Positions 12,450 through 23,960 of a stretch of 64,000 nt of DNA are shown here, one piece after another. Origin of the DNA: Calliopum simillimum. Taxonomy: Eukaryota; Arthropoda; Insecta; Diptera; Lauxaniidae. The translations under genes and the position numbers were made by a program. The notes under the pieces were generated by a model. The model worked only from the letters and a program-made list of their open reading frames with translations. It searched no databases and was not told the DNA's origin. Location of the stretch: contig OX638368.1 of assembly GCA_951812925.1 (NCBI GenBank), positions 6,510,001-6,574,000 of the forward strand, written 5' to 3'. Each line of letters opens with the position of its first letter. Within the stretch, counting starts at the first letter, position 1.

Positions 12450-12722
12450 ATAGATTCACCGTAGTTGGCAATGGAATCCCAGGTTACCGGACATAATTCC
12501 AACGGACATAGTCCCCACTTCGTAAATGGGGATTATGTCCGAAAATTGACTGATTCGCGGCTGAAGGCCGCCGCGGAAACGGTATTGGAATATTTGGGAG
12601 TTGTAAATCCTGACCTGCGGTTGCTGAAAATAACAAAATATCGTTATGGGGACTATGTCCGTTTTTTCCTGGGGACTATGTCCGAAACACTTGCGGACAT
12701 AGTCCCCATTTTAGCGTTATTA
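12450..12722. repeat. GGGGACTATGTCCG motif cluster
   Basis: At least six copies or near copies of a 14-base word (CGGACATAGTCCCC or its reverse complement) lie in alternating orientations near 12,490, 12,510, 12,530, 12,650, 12,670 and 12,695. They surround a GC-richer 130-bp core (GGCTGAAGGCCGCCGCGG...). Composition is unlike the AT-rich surroundings. The ORF across it (12,465-12,725) has no recognised domain and is probably incidental. Confidence 0.75.
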
Positions 12723-13345
12723 TGAAGAAGCCCAAAGACTCTTCCCTCAGCATTTGCCGCGCTACCGCTTTTTTCCAAATTTCGAAAAATGGCGAAGGAA
12801 AAAGTTATTTAGAATAGCCACAGGAATCCTTATTTTTCGGTATTATACTAAATTCTTATACACACTATGACACGAACTAAGTTTAAAATGAGAATTCTTT
12901 GCTTATGGTACACGTCGTGAGCCTTTCAAATCTGTTTTATCAAAACTTGTCTAGTGTCACAGTTATAATACGGCAAAAAGAAGCTTCAGTTTCAAAACTA
13001 AGTAATACAAAAAATGGGTCAATTTTTGCGTAATTGATCAAGATTTGAATTGATACCTTCCAATATTTTTTGAAAATTGGTGAACAGTTAGTATTACGGG
13101 CATGACGTATAACTGTGGTAATTAAAATGATTTTTCGAAACTCCGAGAATTTTCAATATGGCGGTCAAAGCAAGTTGGATCCAACTTTTGGATACTAAAA
13201 TTTTTGAAAACTCATAGTTCCTCGGCTTTTTAACCGATTTTCATGGTAAGTGTAGAAGAGTATAAGCTTTTGAAAAAAAAAAATGATATTAAGAAAAATA
13301 AAACTTTTTACTTTTAAAGTCATTTTGGGGCTTGAAGCACTCTTT
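12723..13345. other. Intergenic sequence, no gene seen
   Basis: AT-rich and without supportable features. Confidence 0.5.
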
Positions 13346-13480
13346 TTATACCCTACACCCAGATTATATTCACTTTGTCCTTCCGTTTGTAATGCAGAGA
13401 AGGAGGCGTGGGAGGTATGGTAAAGTATATATCGTCGGGTTAAAACTACAACTAGACATCTACATATACTGATGTTTTGA
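13346..13480. repeat. Terminus of the 140-bp-period dispersed repeat, copy 2
   Basis: Begins TATACCCTACACCCAG and continues CACTTTGTCCTTCCGTTTG and GCAGAGAAGGAGGCGTGG, the same terminus as at 32,445 and, inverted, at 6,120 and 25,540. Confidence 0.8.
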
Positions 13481-13686
13481 GTTAAGTATATAGTAACTCG
13501 AAGAAAAAACGGCTGTATGCCCCAGTCTAGTCGGTTTTTTGAAATGTAGTACCCACCCAATTTTATATAAAGAATAAAAAGCTGAAAACTGCAAAATCCT
13601 ATACAAAAAAAGAATTTCAAAAAACTTAAAACCTTTTTTTCAATTTTATTACAATTTTTTTTTTCGATCCTTACAATCATGGCATA

Positions 13687-14735
13687 TCCCTCTAAGAAAA
13701 ATTTACGGTTCGCAAATTGCGTACCGAAAGCGAATCGCTTACGAACCGCGATTTTATTACGCATTGAATGTGTAAACAAACAATATTTTATTTTATTTGT
13801 CAAAATTTTTCTGTTTGAATTTTTAATTAATTATTTCTGGAATGTAGACATTGGTTCTTCACAACATTCTAGTTTACAATGTGGCAGTAAACCAGGAGCG
13901 TGCTTTCATCATGATAAAAGCCCAATGGCTTTGTCGGTAAGATTATCCAACGCTTAGAGGAGAAGGTCTTTAAGCTGGTGGCCTAAATGGTGAAGCCTTG
14001 AAATCAGCCTGGACAACAAAGGAATTACTTGTGATGCACTAAACTGATTTGTCTGCTCGTCCTATTTTTCCCGGTTTTACCATTACACGGGTTCTGGTCC
14101 AGTAGTTAAAATTTTGTGGGATAGCTCGAATGTGATAACTGGACATGTGATGTTGGGTGAGACCAACACTCCTAACTCAAAGCCAAACACTACATACTCG
14201 TGAAGATACTGCATCGAGGTTAGACGTTACAACATCCACAATTCTGATGCCATCGAACTAGCAAATAAGAAAATTAAATCAATAATGTGCACTCGTTGGC
14301 TGATACGAGTAACCATCATTGACTGGATGAATAAAGTATTGGATATTCATAACACAGCTTGGGAGTAACAGTGCCAGTGTATAAAAAAAATGGATATTGA
14401 AAAATCTGATAGTAAATTTAGTGTAATATAAATGATAAAAATTTGATATAAATTATTATCAAATTAAGAATGCAATCTTTTATTTAAAACAGTTCGTAAG
14501 CGATCCGATTTTAGCGAAGCAAAAGCGAACCATTTGAATGTTACGTAAACGTTTCTATTTTGCGAGCTCCAAACGTATACCAATACATAGAAATTACTAC
14601 GTTTAAATTCTATTGTTCTTATTCTAACATTAACGTTTACGGTTCGCATTCGTATCGCCAAAGCGATACGTTTACGAGGTCTTGTATAACTAATGGACTT
14701 CGCCGGCGTTACGCTTTCGTACCGCTTGTCTTATA
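13687..14735. mobile_element. Possible TIR element
   Basis: The left block CCCTCTAAGAAAAATTTACGG and the reverse complement of the right block (CCCTATAAGACAAGCGGTACG) are similar, and both ends carry clusters of CGAACC/ACGAAAGCG words unlike the AT-rich middle. No transposase is readable. The boundaries are approximate. Confidence 0.4.
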
Positions 14736-14739
14736 GGGC

Positions 14740-14890
14740 TTCTTTCAAGTTATGAGTTTTTGAGATTGTTGAATGTTGTGTTGATCATGAGTCAGTGGTG
14801 CACGACCATATAAGACGGTTTTAATAAGTGGATCTGTAGGCAAAAAAATGTATTGAAATGAATGCCAATTATATAGAGATGATAAAAAAG
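14740..14890 (+). pseudogene. mariner 3'-end relic
   Basis: The segment at 14,820-14,885 resembles the last codons of the mariner relic at 58,650-58,735 (TGGATMTRTMGRC...AATGCCAATTA). Only the C-terminal tip of a transposase is present, too short to assign a subfamily. Confidence 0.45.
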
Positions 14891-14939
14891 AAAAAATATT
14901 AAAAAATGTTTTTTCTGTTTCTCTTCTAAACAACTCAGT

Positions 14940-16935
14940 GATTTTTTGTTAGTCCCTCCGTAAAAAAAAAAATAGTTTTAATGTTTTCTTCTAACAAACT
15001 CAGCAAACTTTTGTTAGTCCTACCGTAAAAAGTGGCATATCGCTTATTTTAAGTGAAAATAAGGTTCCTTTTCTTGTGGAGCACCACATAGAGGGACGTT
15101 CATTTTGTGGTCATTCCATATTTGGTTTCTTTCTTGATTGCAGTAAGCACGCTGATTGAATATCACAGTAGAATTCTAAGCAGGATCTACTGGCTAATTC
15201 GACTACTTGATCAACAGAGCTAACTAATCAAAGAGCAAATAGTAAGTATAACTAAAATAAACTTTCATAATTTGAAAAATTAAGAATTTAACCTTCACAC
15301 ATCTGTATAATGCAAATATTTAGAATATTACTTAATGTTTTTTTTATTTCCTTGTAGTTAGCACAATTGTGTATTTTTATATGGCTTGGATCATAAACGC
15401 ACCATCATCAAAATCTGTACAAATACATTGAGTCGAATGAACGAATGCTAATAAACTTTTCTAAGTACATACCCTTACTATCTATAGGTGATGATCGTTA
15501 AGCTTAAATTTAGGTGCTAAAGTGTGAATTTGTGGGGTGTGAAAATATTAAGGAAAAGAAAAATTACCAAAATATCATCAGTTATGAATATAACGATATA
15601 CATACCTAGTGTTATTGGCTTCTTTTTATTTTTTGTTGATCATAAAAAATTACGAGTAACAAGTGATCGTGTTGTCATAATGATTATAATGAGCAAGTTC
15701 AAGATTATTCACTTAAATTGTCTGGCTAAATATGACAGCGCAGTATTGAATACCAAAATGACAAAAGAGCGACCAACAAAATGATTTAAGTACATTACAA
15801 TATTGTATGATGATCACTTGTATTTTTACCAATCCGCAACTGCGTCACTTGAACATCTTTTAAATTGTCGTTTGGGAAAGTTTTTTTGGTCTTTGTAAAT
15901 GTCTGCCCATTATTATCTGAGTCATTTGCTACATTTTTATAATGCATATGCTGAGAAGTTTAATTACCTGTCAAGATCTTTTATGTAAACAGGATTACAC
16001 GTACACTCGTTAATACACAAAAAGATTTATCGGTGTTATGTTAACGTATAGTCGACATCAAGTCATTTTTCAATAATGTATCGTGGTTTGAAACAAACGA
16101 TTTCTTTCTTTTTCATCAATTTTTCATTCGCTAAAAAGTCTTATCCTTAAATTGGCTTTTTTTCATGAAAAAATATCGTCAAAGGTAATTTTTTTTTTAA
16201 CAAAAAGAAACTGCTGAGAAATTAATGATAAACAAAGGCGTGTATCTTAAGAGCTTCAGGCTTAAAATTATGAAAAAAAATTTAATTGAATTTTTATTAT
16301 AGTCCAGTTTCTGTAGAGCAAAGACAAAAAACAAATATTTCGATTATAAAAAAACTGATTACAGTTGAAGTCCATGAATTTAATTTTTAGATAGCAAAAT
16401 TCTCTAAATTAAATTTTATAAAATTGGTGGCTCAAGTACTTCATTCAAGTCAAAATGGTGACAACTCCCCACTGAAGTACACTACTGGCCCATATGATGA
16501 AGAGGTATAAAATTTGTGTAAACATAAATATAACTTTACTAGAATTTTAAAGTCAAAATGTACTTTACTGTAAAGTTCAAACACAACAAATTATAAAGTC
16601 AAAATGGATATCGGCATTTCCGCCAAAAAGTCCACGGTGAGCCAAAAAATGAAATCATCATATCTCTGAAACTATTTAACGTACATGGATAGAATTTGGT
16701 ACATATGTAAAAAACACTAAGATAAATAATGTGTACAGGAAAAAATGGGGGTATCACGCCCCCACAATAATCACTTTATCATATCTCCGAAAATATTTAT
16801 CGAACATGAATGAGATTTGATACATGTATGCAGAGCGCCAGAACAAATAATGTTCCCTTGGAAAAAATAGACGATGCCACTCCCCTAAAAGAAGAAATTC
16901 ATAATTTATGAGATTTGGTACACATGTAAAATGGA
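14940..16935. other. Intergenic sequence, no gene seen
   Basis: Includes a two-copy direct repeat of about 70 bp (TTCTTCTAACAAACTCAG / TTTGTTAGTCCTACCGTAAA) at 14,915-15,030. Otherwise AT-rich and without support for a gene. Confidence 0.5.
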
Positions 16936-16939
16936 TACC

Positions 16940-17900
16940 CAATGTGAACAAAAACGGATGAGGATCCGTTTCGAATCCATTACGAGTTCATAAAGGTATA
17001 AAAAACGTAATCCGCGGCAACGGATCCATTTCGAACCTGTAACGTACATCAAAAACGAATTCAAAACGCTTTGTTTGGATAAAAAAAGAAAAACATTTTG
17101 AAGCGCTTATTAGCGTATAAATAAAAAATTAAATTCCGCAGTGCGGGCCCGTTTCGAATCCGAAACTTATGTAAAAACGAATTCAAAACGGATTTGCTTT
17201 TAAATATGTTAATGCTGTATATTTACAGAAAAAAACCGTTTTGATGCGCCTATTAGCAATTAAAAAATAATAAAAAGAAAAAAAAGGAAGAAAAATAAAG
17301 GGTAAAAATCCACCTCTGGTAGGATTCGAACCTTGGCAAATCCGTTTCGATTCCGTAAATACTTCAAATACGAACTCAAAACGGATTTGCTTTATTTAAT
17401 TTTTATGATAAAAAAAATATTTTTCATTTGTTATTTTTTTTCTTTTTATTTTATTGCGTATGATTTTTTGTAAACTTTTCAAACTCTGTTTGAAAAAATG
17501 TTTTTGGTTTCAAATTTGAGTATATAACATTTTTTATCAAAAGAAGGGAAGAAAAACAACACAGAATACTTATAAAAAAACAACAGAAATTTGTTTAATA
17601 TACAAACTTTAAATCTCAACATCAAATAAGTCTACATCAGTTAAGTAAACATCATATCGGTCAATAGCCTAGCTGTCTAACGTCTCGTGTATGAGTAAAA
17701 CCCCGGGAGCCTGAGTTCGACTCCCGGCCGGGCTAGTAATTTTTTTTTTTTTTTGTTATTTTGTTTTTTTTAATTAAAAATAAGCGCTTCACCCTGTTTT
17801 TTTTTTTTTTTATAAGCAGCATTAACATTATTAAAAGCGAATCCGTTTTGAATTCGTTTTGATGTACGTTACAGGTTCGAAACGGATCCATAAATGAAGA
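16940..17900. mobile_element. Inverted-repeat element with AACGGAT words and an internal tRNA-like unit
   Basis: The sequence at 17,019-17,068 (GGATCCATTTCGAACCTGTA ... CAAAACG) is repeated in reverse complement at 17,841-17,892 with almost no mismatches. Three direct copies of AATTCAAAACGGATTTGC occur near 17,055, 17,200 and 17,365. A tRNA-like sequence and poly-T run lie in the middle. No transposase is readable. Confidence 0.7.
17675..17745 (+). repeat. tRNA-derived sequence
   Basis: A B-box-like GAGTTCGACTCC sits in a T-arm context. The 5' AGCCTAG can pair with the 3' CCGGGCT as an acceptor stem with about one mismatch, and a long poly-T run follows, as after a Pol III gene. The D arm and anticodon arm do not fold convincingly, so I call it a tRNA-derived repeat rather than a working tRNA. 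Confidence 0.5.
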
Positions 17901-18044
17901 AAAAACGATTCGTTTTTTTGTGAAGTTAGTTTATTGACTGTTTTTTATTGCTTGTATAGTACTAATGAAAGTACCAACGCGCTTTTTCTAAATTGAAGTA
18001 TGATAATTTTATATTGAACTAATTAAACAGTCATTTTTGCAATT

Positions 18045-18262
18045 TTTCAACAACAGACGAAAGCAAGTGTTAACATGGAAATTGATTACATATGTTTCGG
18101 CTACTTCCACATACATATTTATATATTTTTCATATATAAACATGTATATAGCCTCAACAGATCAGTTTTAGTTAAATCTTGCCAGAAACCGTACTCGAAC
18201 CCGTGACTCCGGTTTTCTAATGAAAGAGAACGCGGTGCTTAAGCGATTGTGCTATAGGCCAC
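18045..18262 (-). repeat. tRNA-derived SINE, copy A
   Basis: Read on the minus strand from 18,262, the head has an A-box-like GTGGCCTATAGCACAATCG and a B-box-like GGGTTCGAGTAC about 50 bp later. The body (TAAAACTGATCTGTTGAGGC, then TATACATG) matches the body at 22,690-22,800, including an (AT)n tract. Pol III-type retroposon by architecture. Confidence 0.7.
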
Positions 18263-18479
18263 GAGTAAACTCTCTGAGCAGGATCGCCATTATGCATAAA
18301 ACATAAGGCTCACTAGCGCCGTCTGTTGTGAAAAATTGCCAAATTGTTAGTTGGTAACACACTCTGGTTTTGAGACATGCTACGCTAGCTACAATTAAAA
18401 CCTACAAGGGCGGATTTGTTTTCCACATACAATGCAGGCTCTCGAAATTACGAGAATTTTAATGATAGATAGGCAGGTT

Positions 18480-18625
18480 CCCCGTTTTTTTTTTAGGAAT
18501 CCTTCCCGCAAACGGATCAGTAACGGATACGTAACGGATTCCGTAACGGATTCCGTAACGGATAAAAAGAACGAAAATATGAACCCGTTACGGATCCGAA
18601 ACGAGTCCGTTTGGCACACTGGGTA
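18480..18625. repeat. AACGGAT repeat cluster, copy 1
   Basis: Five or more AACGGAT(C/T/A) words in tandem (18,511-18,565), followed by TACGGATCCGAAACG and TTTGGCACACTGGG. A homologous block lies at 58,494-58,628 with the same order of words. Confidence 0.75.
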
Positions 18626-18969
18626 TGATCAAAACAAAGAAAAGTACAGAAGATATATGAATCAAACAAAATATATTATAAAGTAACATTATTGCATAAG
18701 ATTCTAAGATAAGTCGCACAAAAAATTCTAACTTGTTTCGCTGAACTCTGACTTTTTTTGAATAGGCACGAAAACTACTTCTATTTTTGTCACGTTCGTT
18801 CTGCGTCTTTTTCTGCATGTATCTTAGAACCAAGACTTCGTCTGCTATTAACGTTGGCACTAATTAAAGTGCTACCTAAGGGCTATAATGTAAAGTAAAA
18901 ACGACGTTCAGGTTCGTGACCTGGGAAATGGCCATATATAAGGTAATGTAATTAATATTTGAAATTTAG

Positions 18970-19357
18970 GATTCCACTCAAAAGCGGCCAAAAAATAGCG
19001 GCCAAAAAAAAGGGGCCAAATACAAAAAGGGGCCAAAAAATTAGCGGCCAAAGGAAAAAAGAGTCAGTCTATAATATATCCAACACCTAGTTTGCTAGCC
19101 ACAGTAAATTTTCATAAGAGTAGGGGTAAGTGGGAGGCCTGCGGCCGCAGCTCAGGATTTAAAACTCCCAAAAATCCAACACCGGCTTCGCGGCGGCCTT
19201 CGGCCGCGGATCAGTCTATAACATCCAACGATTCCACATTTGACCTCTTTTTTCCTTTTTTTTTGCCCCTTTTTATATTTGGCCCCTTTTTTATTTGGCC
19301 GCTATTTTTTGGCCGCTATTTGTTGGCCGCTATTTTTGGCCGCTTTTGAGTACCTCC
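18970..19357. mobile_element. Foldback element with GCGGCC-repeat arms and 9-bp flanking repeat
   Basis: The left arm (ACTCAAAAGCGGCCAAAAAA, then repeated AGCGGCC and GGGGCCAAA) is mirrored by the right arm (GGCCGCTATTT repeated three times, then GGCCGCTTTTGAGT). Identical GAAATTTAG 9-mers abut the two sides at 18,961-18,969 and 19,358-19,366. Long inverted arms made of short tandem repeats with a 9-bp duplication is the architecture of Drosophila FB elements. The GC-rich core has a NotI-type GCGGCCGC. No ORF of note. Confidence 0.75.
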
Positions 19358-20691
19358 GAAATTTAGTGTTAATTACTTTTACTCATTTTTCTCCGTAAGC
19401 GTGTTAGTGAAAAAGTAAGATAATTTTCACTAGAATTATAAATTAAAAATGGTTACACACTTTTTGGCTAAAAGTAGAATTTCCTCTACATAAAATTTTG
19501 TATGGGTTGATCACTGAAAAATGTACCAAAACATAACTTTTTTTAATTAAATTAAAATAAAATTTAAGTCTCAAAACTTTAGAAAAATCCAACATAAATT
19601 TGAAGGGTTGCTAGATGGTTGCTTTCGAAAATGTATTTTAAATCTTTCTTTTTTTACTTTCGTCATTATAATTACACACTTAAAAATAATAGTTTGAATC
19701 CTTAAAAATTTATCGACGCTTAAATCGTTAAAAACTCATCGAACCGAAATTTGGTTTAAGCAAAATTAACAAAAAAAAAAAAAAAACCGGGTGGCAACAC
19801 CGAAAGTTTTGTAAAATTTTAAAAAAGTTTATCTGAGCGTTTCTGAAACCAAAAATTTCATTTAAGTCTAAAAAGTAACAATTATATAAGATTTTCGAAA
19901 ATAAACAGGTGGCAACCCAAAAAATTTATGTTGATTTGTAAAAGTTTATTTAAGCGTTTTAATACCCTATTCTCACTTGCCTGGTTAACTAGATGAATGC
20001 TGATAAAGCACTAACTACACAGAACGAAAAAACTATTGTAAAATCACCTAAGGTAAAAAATTTTGTATCGAATTCAAAAAACTTTGTAATATTACCTAAG
20101 TTCTTTGTAAATTTATACATGACTTAGTATAGTAGAATTTCGGCAGCTTGCCTAAAAAAACTTAGGTGATTTGCTTAAGTTTTATAAGGCAATTTGCCAA
20201 AGAACGTAGGTAATATTTCACTAAAAACTTTGGCAGTTTAAAAAATTCTATTTTTTTCTATTTCATGATTTCATACATACGTCTGTATTTGTCAATTATT
20301 TTTTCTTTCAATTGAAAAATTGTTCAGAAGTCTTCTCTCGTAAGTTATTTTTTATTTAATATTTTATTATTTAAAATATTTACTTTTATTTAAACTAGAT
20401 TAAGATCCGAAGATGCAGAGCTGTATTTGAGGACGTAATTTTAAAAGTTGAACAGTTTTTCACGGCTGTAACCATGGGACGACATACAACTGACTATCAG
20501 TGGCGGCGGAAGGCGTCGGCACCTTAGGGAGCCTCGCAAAAAAATTTTAAAATAATCCAATTTCATTATTTCCTTTAAACTAGGAAATTTTTTGAGCAAG
20601 TTCGTGGAGTTAGCTACAAACAAACTCAAACAAAAAGAAAAATTTTTCTTGTTACTAAGAACTTGTTAGTCATGAACTGTGTGAAGAACTC

Positions 20692-20976
20692 TTGATTTTA
20701 AGATCCAATTCACTCAACTCTTTTACCGATGCAAAACAACTTCTCCAGTACAATTTAGAAAATAATTTGGAAGAAGTATATCCGAATGTTTATATAACAA
20801 TCAAAATAATGCTCACAGTTCCAGTCGTTACAGCCACTGCTGAGAGAAGTTTTTCGAAGCTTAAACTGATTAAGCCCTACTTGAGAAGCTCGATGAGGAA
20901 AGAGAGACTATATGCATTATCAGTTTTGTCAATTGAAGACGAAATAGCGGCTGGTGTTAACTATGACATAATCTAG
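20692..20976 (+). pseudogene. hAT transposase C-terminal fragment
   Basis: The translation contains the hAT dimerisation signature: VVTATAERSFSKLKLIKPYLRSSM, with RLYALSVLSIE downstream. This matches the C-terminal dimerisation region of hAT transposases (the type found in ZMYM/52-kDa-repressor-like proteins). The catalytic N-terminal portion is absent upstream, where the frame is closed, so it cannot be an active transposase. TGA/TAG stop at 20,974-20,976. Confidence 0.85.
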
Positions 20977-21220
20977 TGAGGCTAAAAGCCGAAAAATTCG
21001 TTTATTTTAAGTTGTGATTGGTTTTTGAAATTTTTGATAACATTTGATTATATACTCATACATTAGTCTCAATCTATTTAAGGAGTGAGCTCGAAAAAAT
21101 CTTAACACACGTTTTACCTAATAATTTTTTTTTTTTTTGGGTGTAAAATTTAAATTTCTTTGATCAAGTTATCTTTGAAAATATGTCAGTTATTATTTTT
21201 AATGACAAACATGTTGATTT

Positions 21221-21850
21221 GTTATGAATTTGATCAAAATGTGTGAAGAAAAAAAACTACGTCTTAAAGTTATTAAAAATTTTCAAAAAAATCCAAATTG
21301 GTCCTACAAAAAATTGGCCAAAGAATTGAAGATCTGCGTCAAACTGTTTTCAGTGTTATTAAACAGTTTCTGGAGAATTTGACCATCAATAGGAAACCTA
21401 AGTCGGGAAGAACCACATGATATTGGGAAAGCCAAGAAAATTGAAAGCATCTTGAAAAGATCTCCAAACACATCTACTAGAAAAGCTGCCCGTGCTCTGA
21501 CTATTTGGTGCGAAAAGTTAAAGCCAATGCAGGTTTGAAAAAGTAGGGCTCGGAAATTAAATTCCAATTTCATACAAAAATATTCATGTTGTATAATGGA
21601 CAACGAAACGTATGTACTGGCAGACTTTGCGCAGCTTTCGCGTCAAAATTTGTATGTTGCTGATGCTCGAGGAAATGTCGAAGAACCATTTAGAATCCAA
21701 AAGCAGACAAAATTTCCTATAAAATTCCTGGTATGGCAAGCTATATGCAGTTGCGGCAAAAGAAGCAAGTCATTTGTTACAGTGGGCTCTATAAATAACA
21801 AAATATACATGAAAGAATATTTGAAAAAAGAATTCTTCTTTTTATAAGAG
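21221..21850 (+). pseudogene. Tc1-like transposase pseudogene
   Basis: The N-terminal part resembles a Tc1-type HTH (NFQKNPNWSYKKLAKEL). The catalytic part reads MDNETYVLADFAQL, then TKFPIKFLVWQAICSCGKRS and GSINNKIYMKEYL, a recognised Tc1/mariner-relative pattern. Frame changes occur near 21,375, 21,505 and 21,545, and the third acidic block is missing, so it is dead. Confidence 0.75.
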
Positions 21851-22689
21851 AGCACAATGTGTTCACATATTTTTGGTCCGATTTGAACATGACCTTGACC
21901 TCTCTTGCGGGCCGGGTTATCGTTATCCGATCGCCGTGAAACTTCATAGTATTTGTTTTTATGACCATTAGAAGAATTTCAGGGGGCGGCATGAACGAAA
22001 ATCAGAAAATCGTAGAATAAGCGCATGCCTACTGGACATATAGCCCTAAGTTCTTAGGTGAATTTTCACAAGTTTTTCGTTCTGTGTAGGATAGTTTTCC
22101 AAAAAAAAAATCTGTTCGATTTGTATGGAAAAGATTAGCTAGTTTTTAAATAATTAGATCATTTAACCCAAAAAATCGGCAGGTGTCAGCTCCAAATTCA
22201 AAAAATCCCAGGAAAATTTAGAAATTTCCTTTTCTTTTGACAAATGCAAAATGTAAACAAATAAAACATTTTTAATAAAAAGCAAATTAAAGCTAAAATC
22301 AAAAATGTGTTCGTCTCAATTGTTTTAAAAAAAATTTAAATAACGAAATATATAAAAATATATATGAAAAAAGTGAAAATAGCGTCGTGATTTGGCAAAC
22401 GCCAAAAAAATGTCATTGAAATGATAGATGACTCATCCAGGTAAAAGGTGTGAACGTGGTTCTGTGATTATCAAGATTTTCCGATTTTAGGCTGGTTAAC
22501 CAGGCAAGTGAGAATAGGGTATAAGACTAAATTTTAGTTTTTATTTTTTGAATAAATAGTTTAAGCAAAACAAACAACAACAAAAAACCATTTGGAGGGT
22601 TACTAAACGGAGAATAGTGAAATGTTGCAAAAAACGAAGGAGAATTGATGAAACGGAGAATGACGAAATGTTGCAGTCAAATTTGTAAT

Positions 22690-22895
22690 GAACAACATCC
22701 GACGCTACAAATATTAACTTGGAAATTGGTGACATATGACATATGTTTGTATATATATATATATATGTATACAGCCTCATCAGACCTATTTTAGTTAATC
22801 TTAGCTTCTTACTAGAGTCGAAACGCAGCCTTCTGTATTCTAAAAAAATAGTACAACACACCTCTACCACTTAAGCCACGCTGAACCCAATACTT
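22690..22895 (-). repeat. tRNA-derived SINE, copy B
   Basis: Minus-strand head from 22,895 with A-box-like GTGGCTTAAGTGGTAGAGG and B-box-like GCGTTTCGACTCT. The body shares CATATG, the (AT)n tract, and CAGCCTCATCAGACC with copy A at 18,045-18,262. Adjacent on the right is the 1,073-1,550 family end. Confidence 0.7.
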
Positions 22896-22899
22896 CACT

Positions 22900-22992
22900 G
22901 ATCAGCATCAACTGAAATTGATCTAACAATTCGCTTGCAAATTCCAAAAAAAGATTAGGTATACCACTATCGTAGCACTTCCCCTACTATTC
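22900..22992 (+). repeat. End fragment of the 1,073-1,550 repeat family
   Basis: CTGAAATTGATCTAACAATT and TATACCAC...CTTCCCCTACT match 1,476-1,545 in the same orientation. Confidence 0.7.
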
Positions 22993-23639
22993 AAATGGGC
23001 GACACATACATATTTCAATGGTCACCACAAAATTTTTTTTTTTAAATGGCGGTCGGCTCACTTTAATGATCATATGTGTTTCCTTATTAACTTATGAGCA
23101 TAAAAAGTTTATGAAAGATGATAACATCAAGAGTCCATGACCTAGACAATAATGATTTTACCACGCTTCTAACGCAAGCAATTATTTTAATTTAATTACT
23201 TTAAAACATGTACTGTATGGTTAGTCTTATTAAGTTATATGTATGTACATATGTACAAATAATTATTTAATTTAATTTTGTTAAATACACAATTCTTTTA
23301 TTTCAATTTTATGACAGTAAATTCATTTTATTTGTGCATGCTGCTCATTGATTGTCTTTTTAATGTGAAAATGTTGTTTTTCCACAGAAGCCAATGTTCT
23401 TACCGGTAATTAGGTGAAACCATGACCGTTCCAAATCTTAATTCACTTCCTTGTCGTATTTAACAACATCCCAAATAAAACTTATGAAGATGGCAGAAAG
23501 AGAAATCTAATGGAGTTTTAACGGACATGCATAGAAGAAAATAAAACTCGAAGACCTTTTCTTGGGGTTGCCTGAAAGCTGATTAAAAACCAATGCATTC
23601 AAGACGGATATAAATTTGAGCTGAAAACAATCCCAAACC

Positions 23640-23960
23640 TAATAATTTTGGGTGCGATTATACAGAGTGTATCGCATAAAGTTGCAAAACTTCTGGCAGA
23701 TGATAAAGGAGGCCTGGACTATTAAAAATTATACCACTTGGGTGGGGGGGTCTAAAATGTACCCTTGAGGAGTTATAGAGTTAAAACTAATTTTCTGACT
23801 TGTTTTACAAAAAAAAACAAAGTTTACTTAGATCACCCTAGCGTTTTACAGAAAACATTTTTAAATTAAAGTTTTAGCTAATGTATTGTATGAGCTTTCT
23901 AAAAGTGTATTAGGCGTATAGGGTTCGCAAAGTTTTGCACCTTTAAAGATGATATTTTCA
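23640..23960. repeat. Dispersed foldback-type repeat, copy 1
   Basis: Shares GGGGTCTAAAATGTACCC, GAGTTATAG.GTTAAAA and TGAGCTTTCTAAAAG with 59,866-60,320, and a half copy with 25,640-25,830. Starts near AGAGTGTATCGCATAAAG. No coding capacity. Confidence 0.75.

Larger units (their letters stand above)
20015..22089. mobile_element. Inner TIR element nested in the composite
   Basis: The left end CTACACAGAACGAAAAA is matched by the inverted right end (same 17 bases, reverse complement at 22,073-22,089), and both continue into TCACCTAAG words. About 2.07 kb, containing the two transposase relics. Confidence 0.75.
19965..22519. mobile_element. 2.55-kb TIR composite, TA target duplication
   Basis: Both ends read CCCTATTCTCACTTGCCTGG inward (25 matching bases, through GTTAA), flanked by TA at 19,963-19,964 and 22,520-22,521. 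Inside lie a second TIR pair (20,015-22,089), a hAT transposase fragment and a Tc1-like transposase relic. This is a nested composite rather than one intact autonomous element. Confidence 0.8.

Noticed and set aside
12465..12725. 86-codon ORF in the GGGGACTATGTCCG cluster as a gene
   Set aside because: The ORF spans the repeated motifs themselves (NGDYVR, YGDYVR), so its openness follows from the repeats.
13195..13803. 202-codon minus-strand ORF as a gene
   Set aside because: It is F/K/I-rich, overlaps the 140-bp-family terminus and the edge of a TIR element, and has no motif or conserved splice context.
17675..17745. Functional tRNA gene
   Set aside because: The D and anticodon arms do not fold properly; the setting is a repetitive element.
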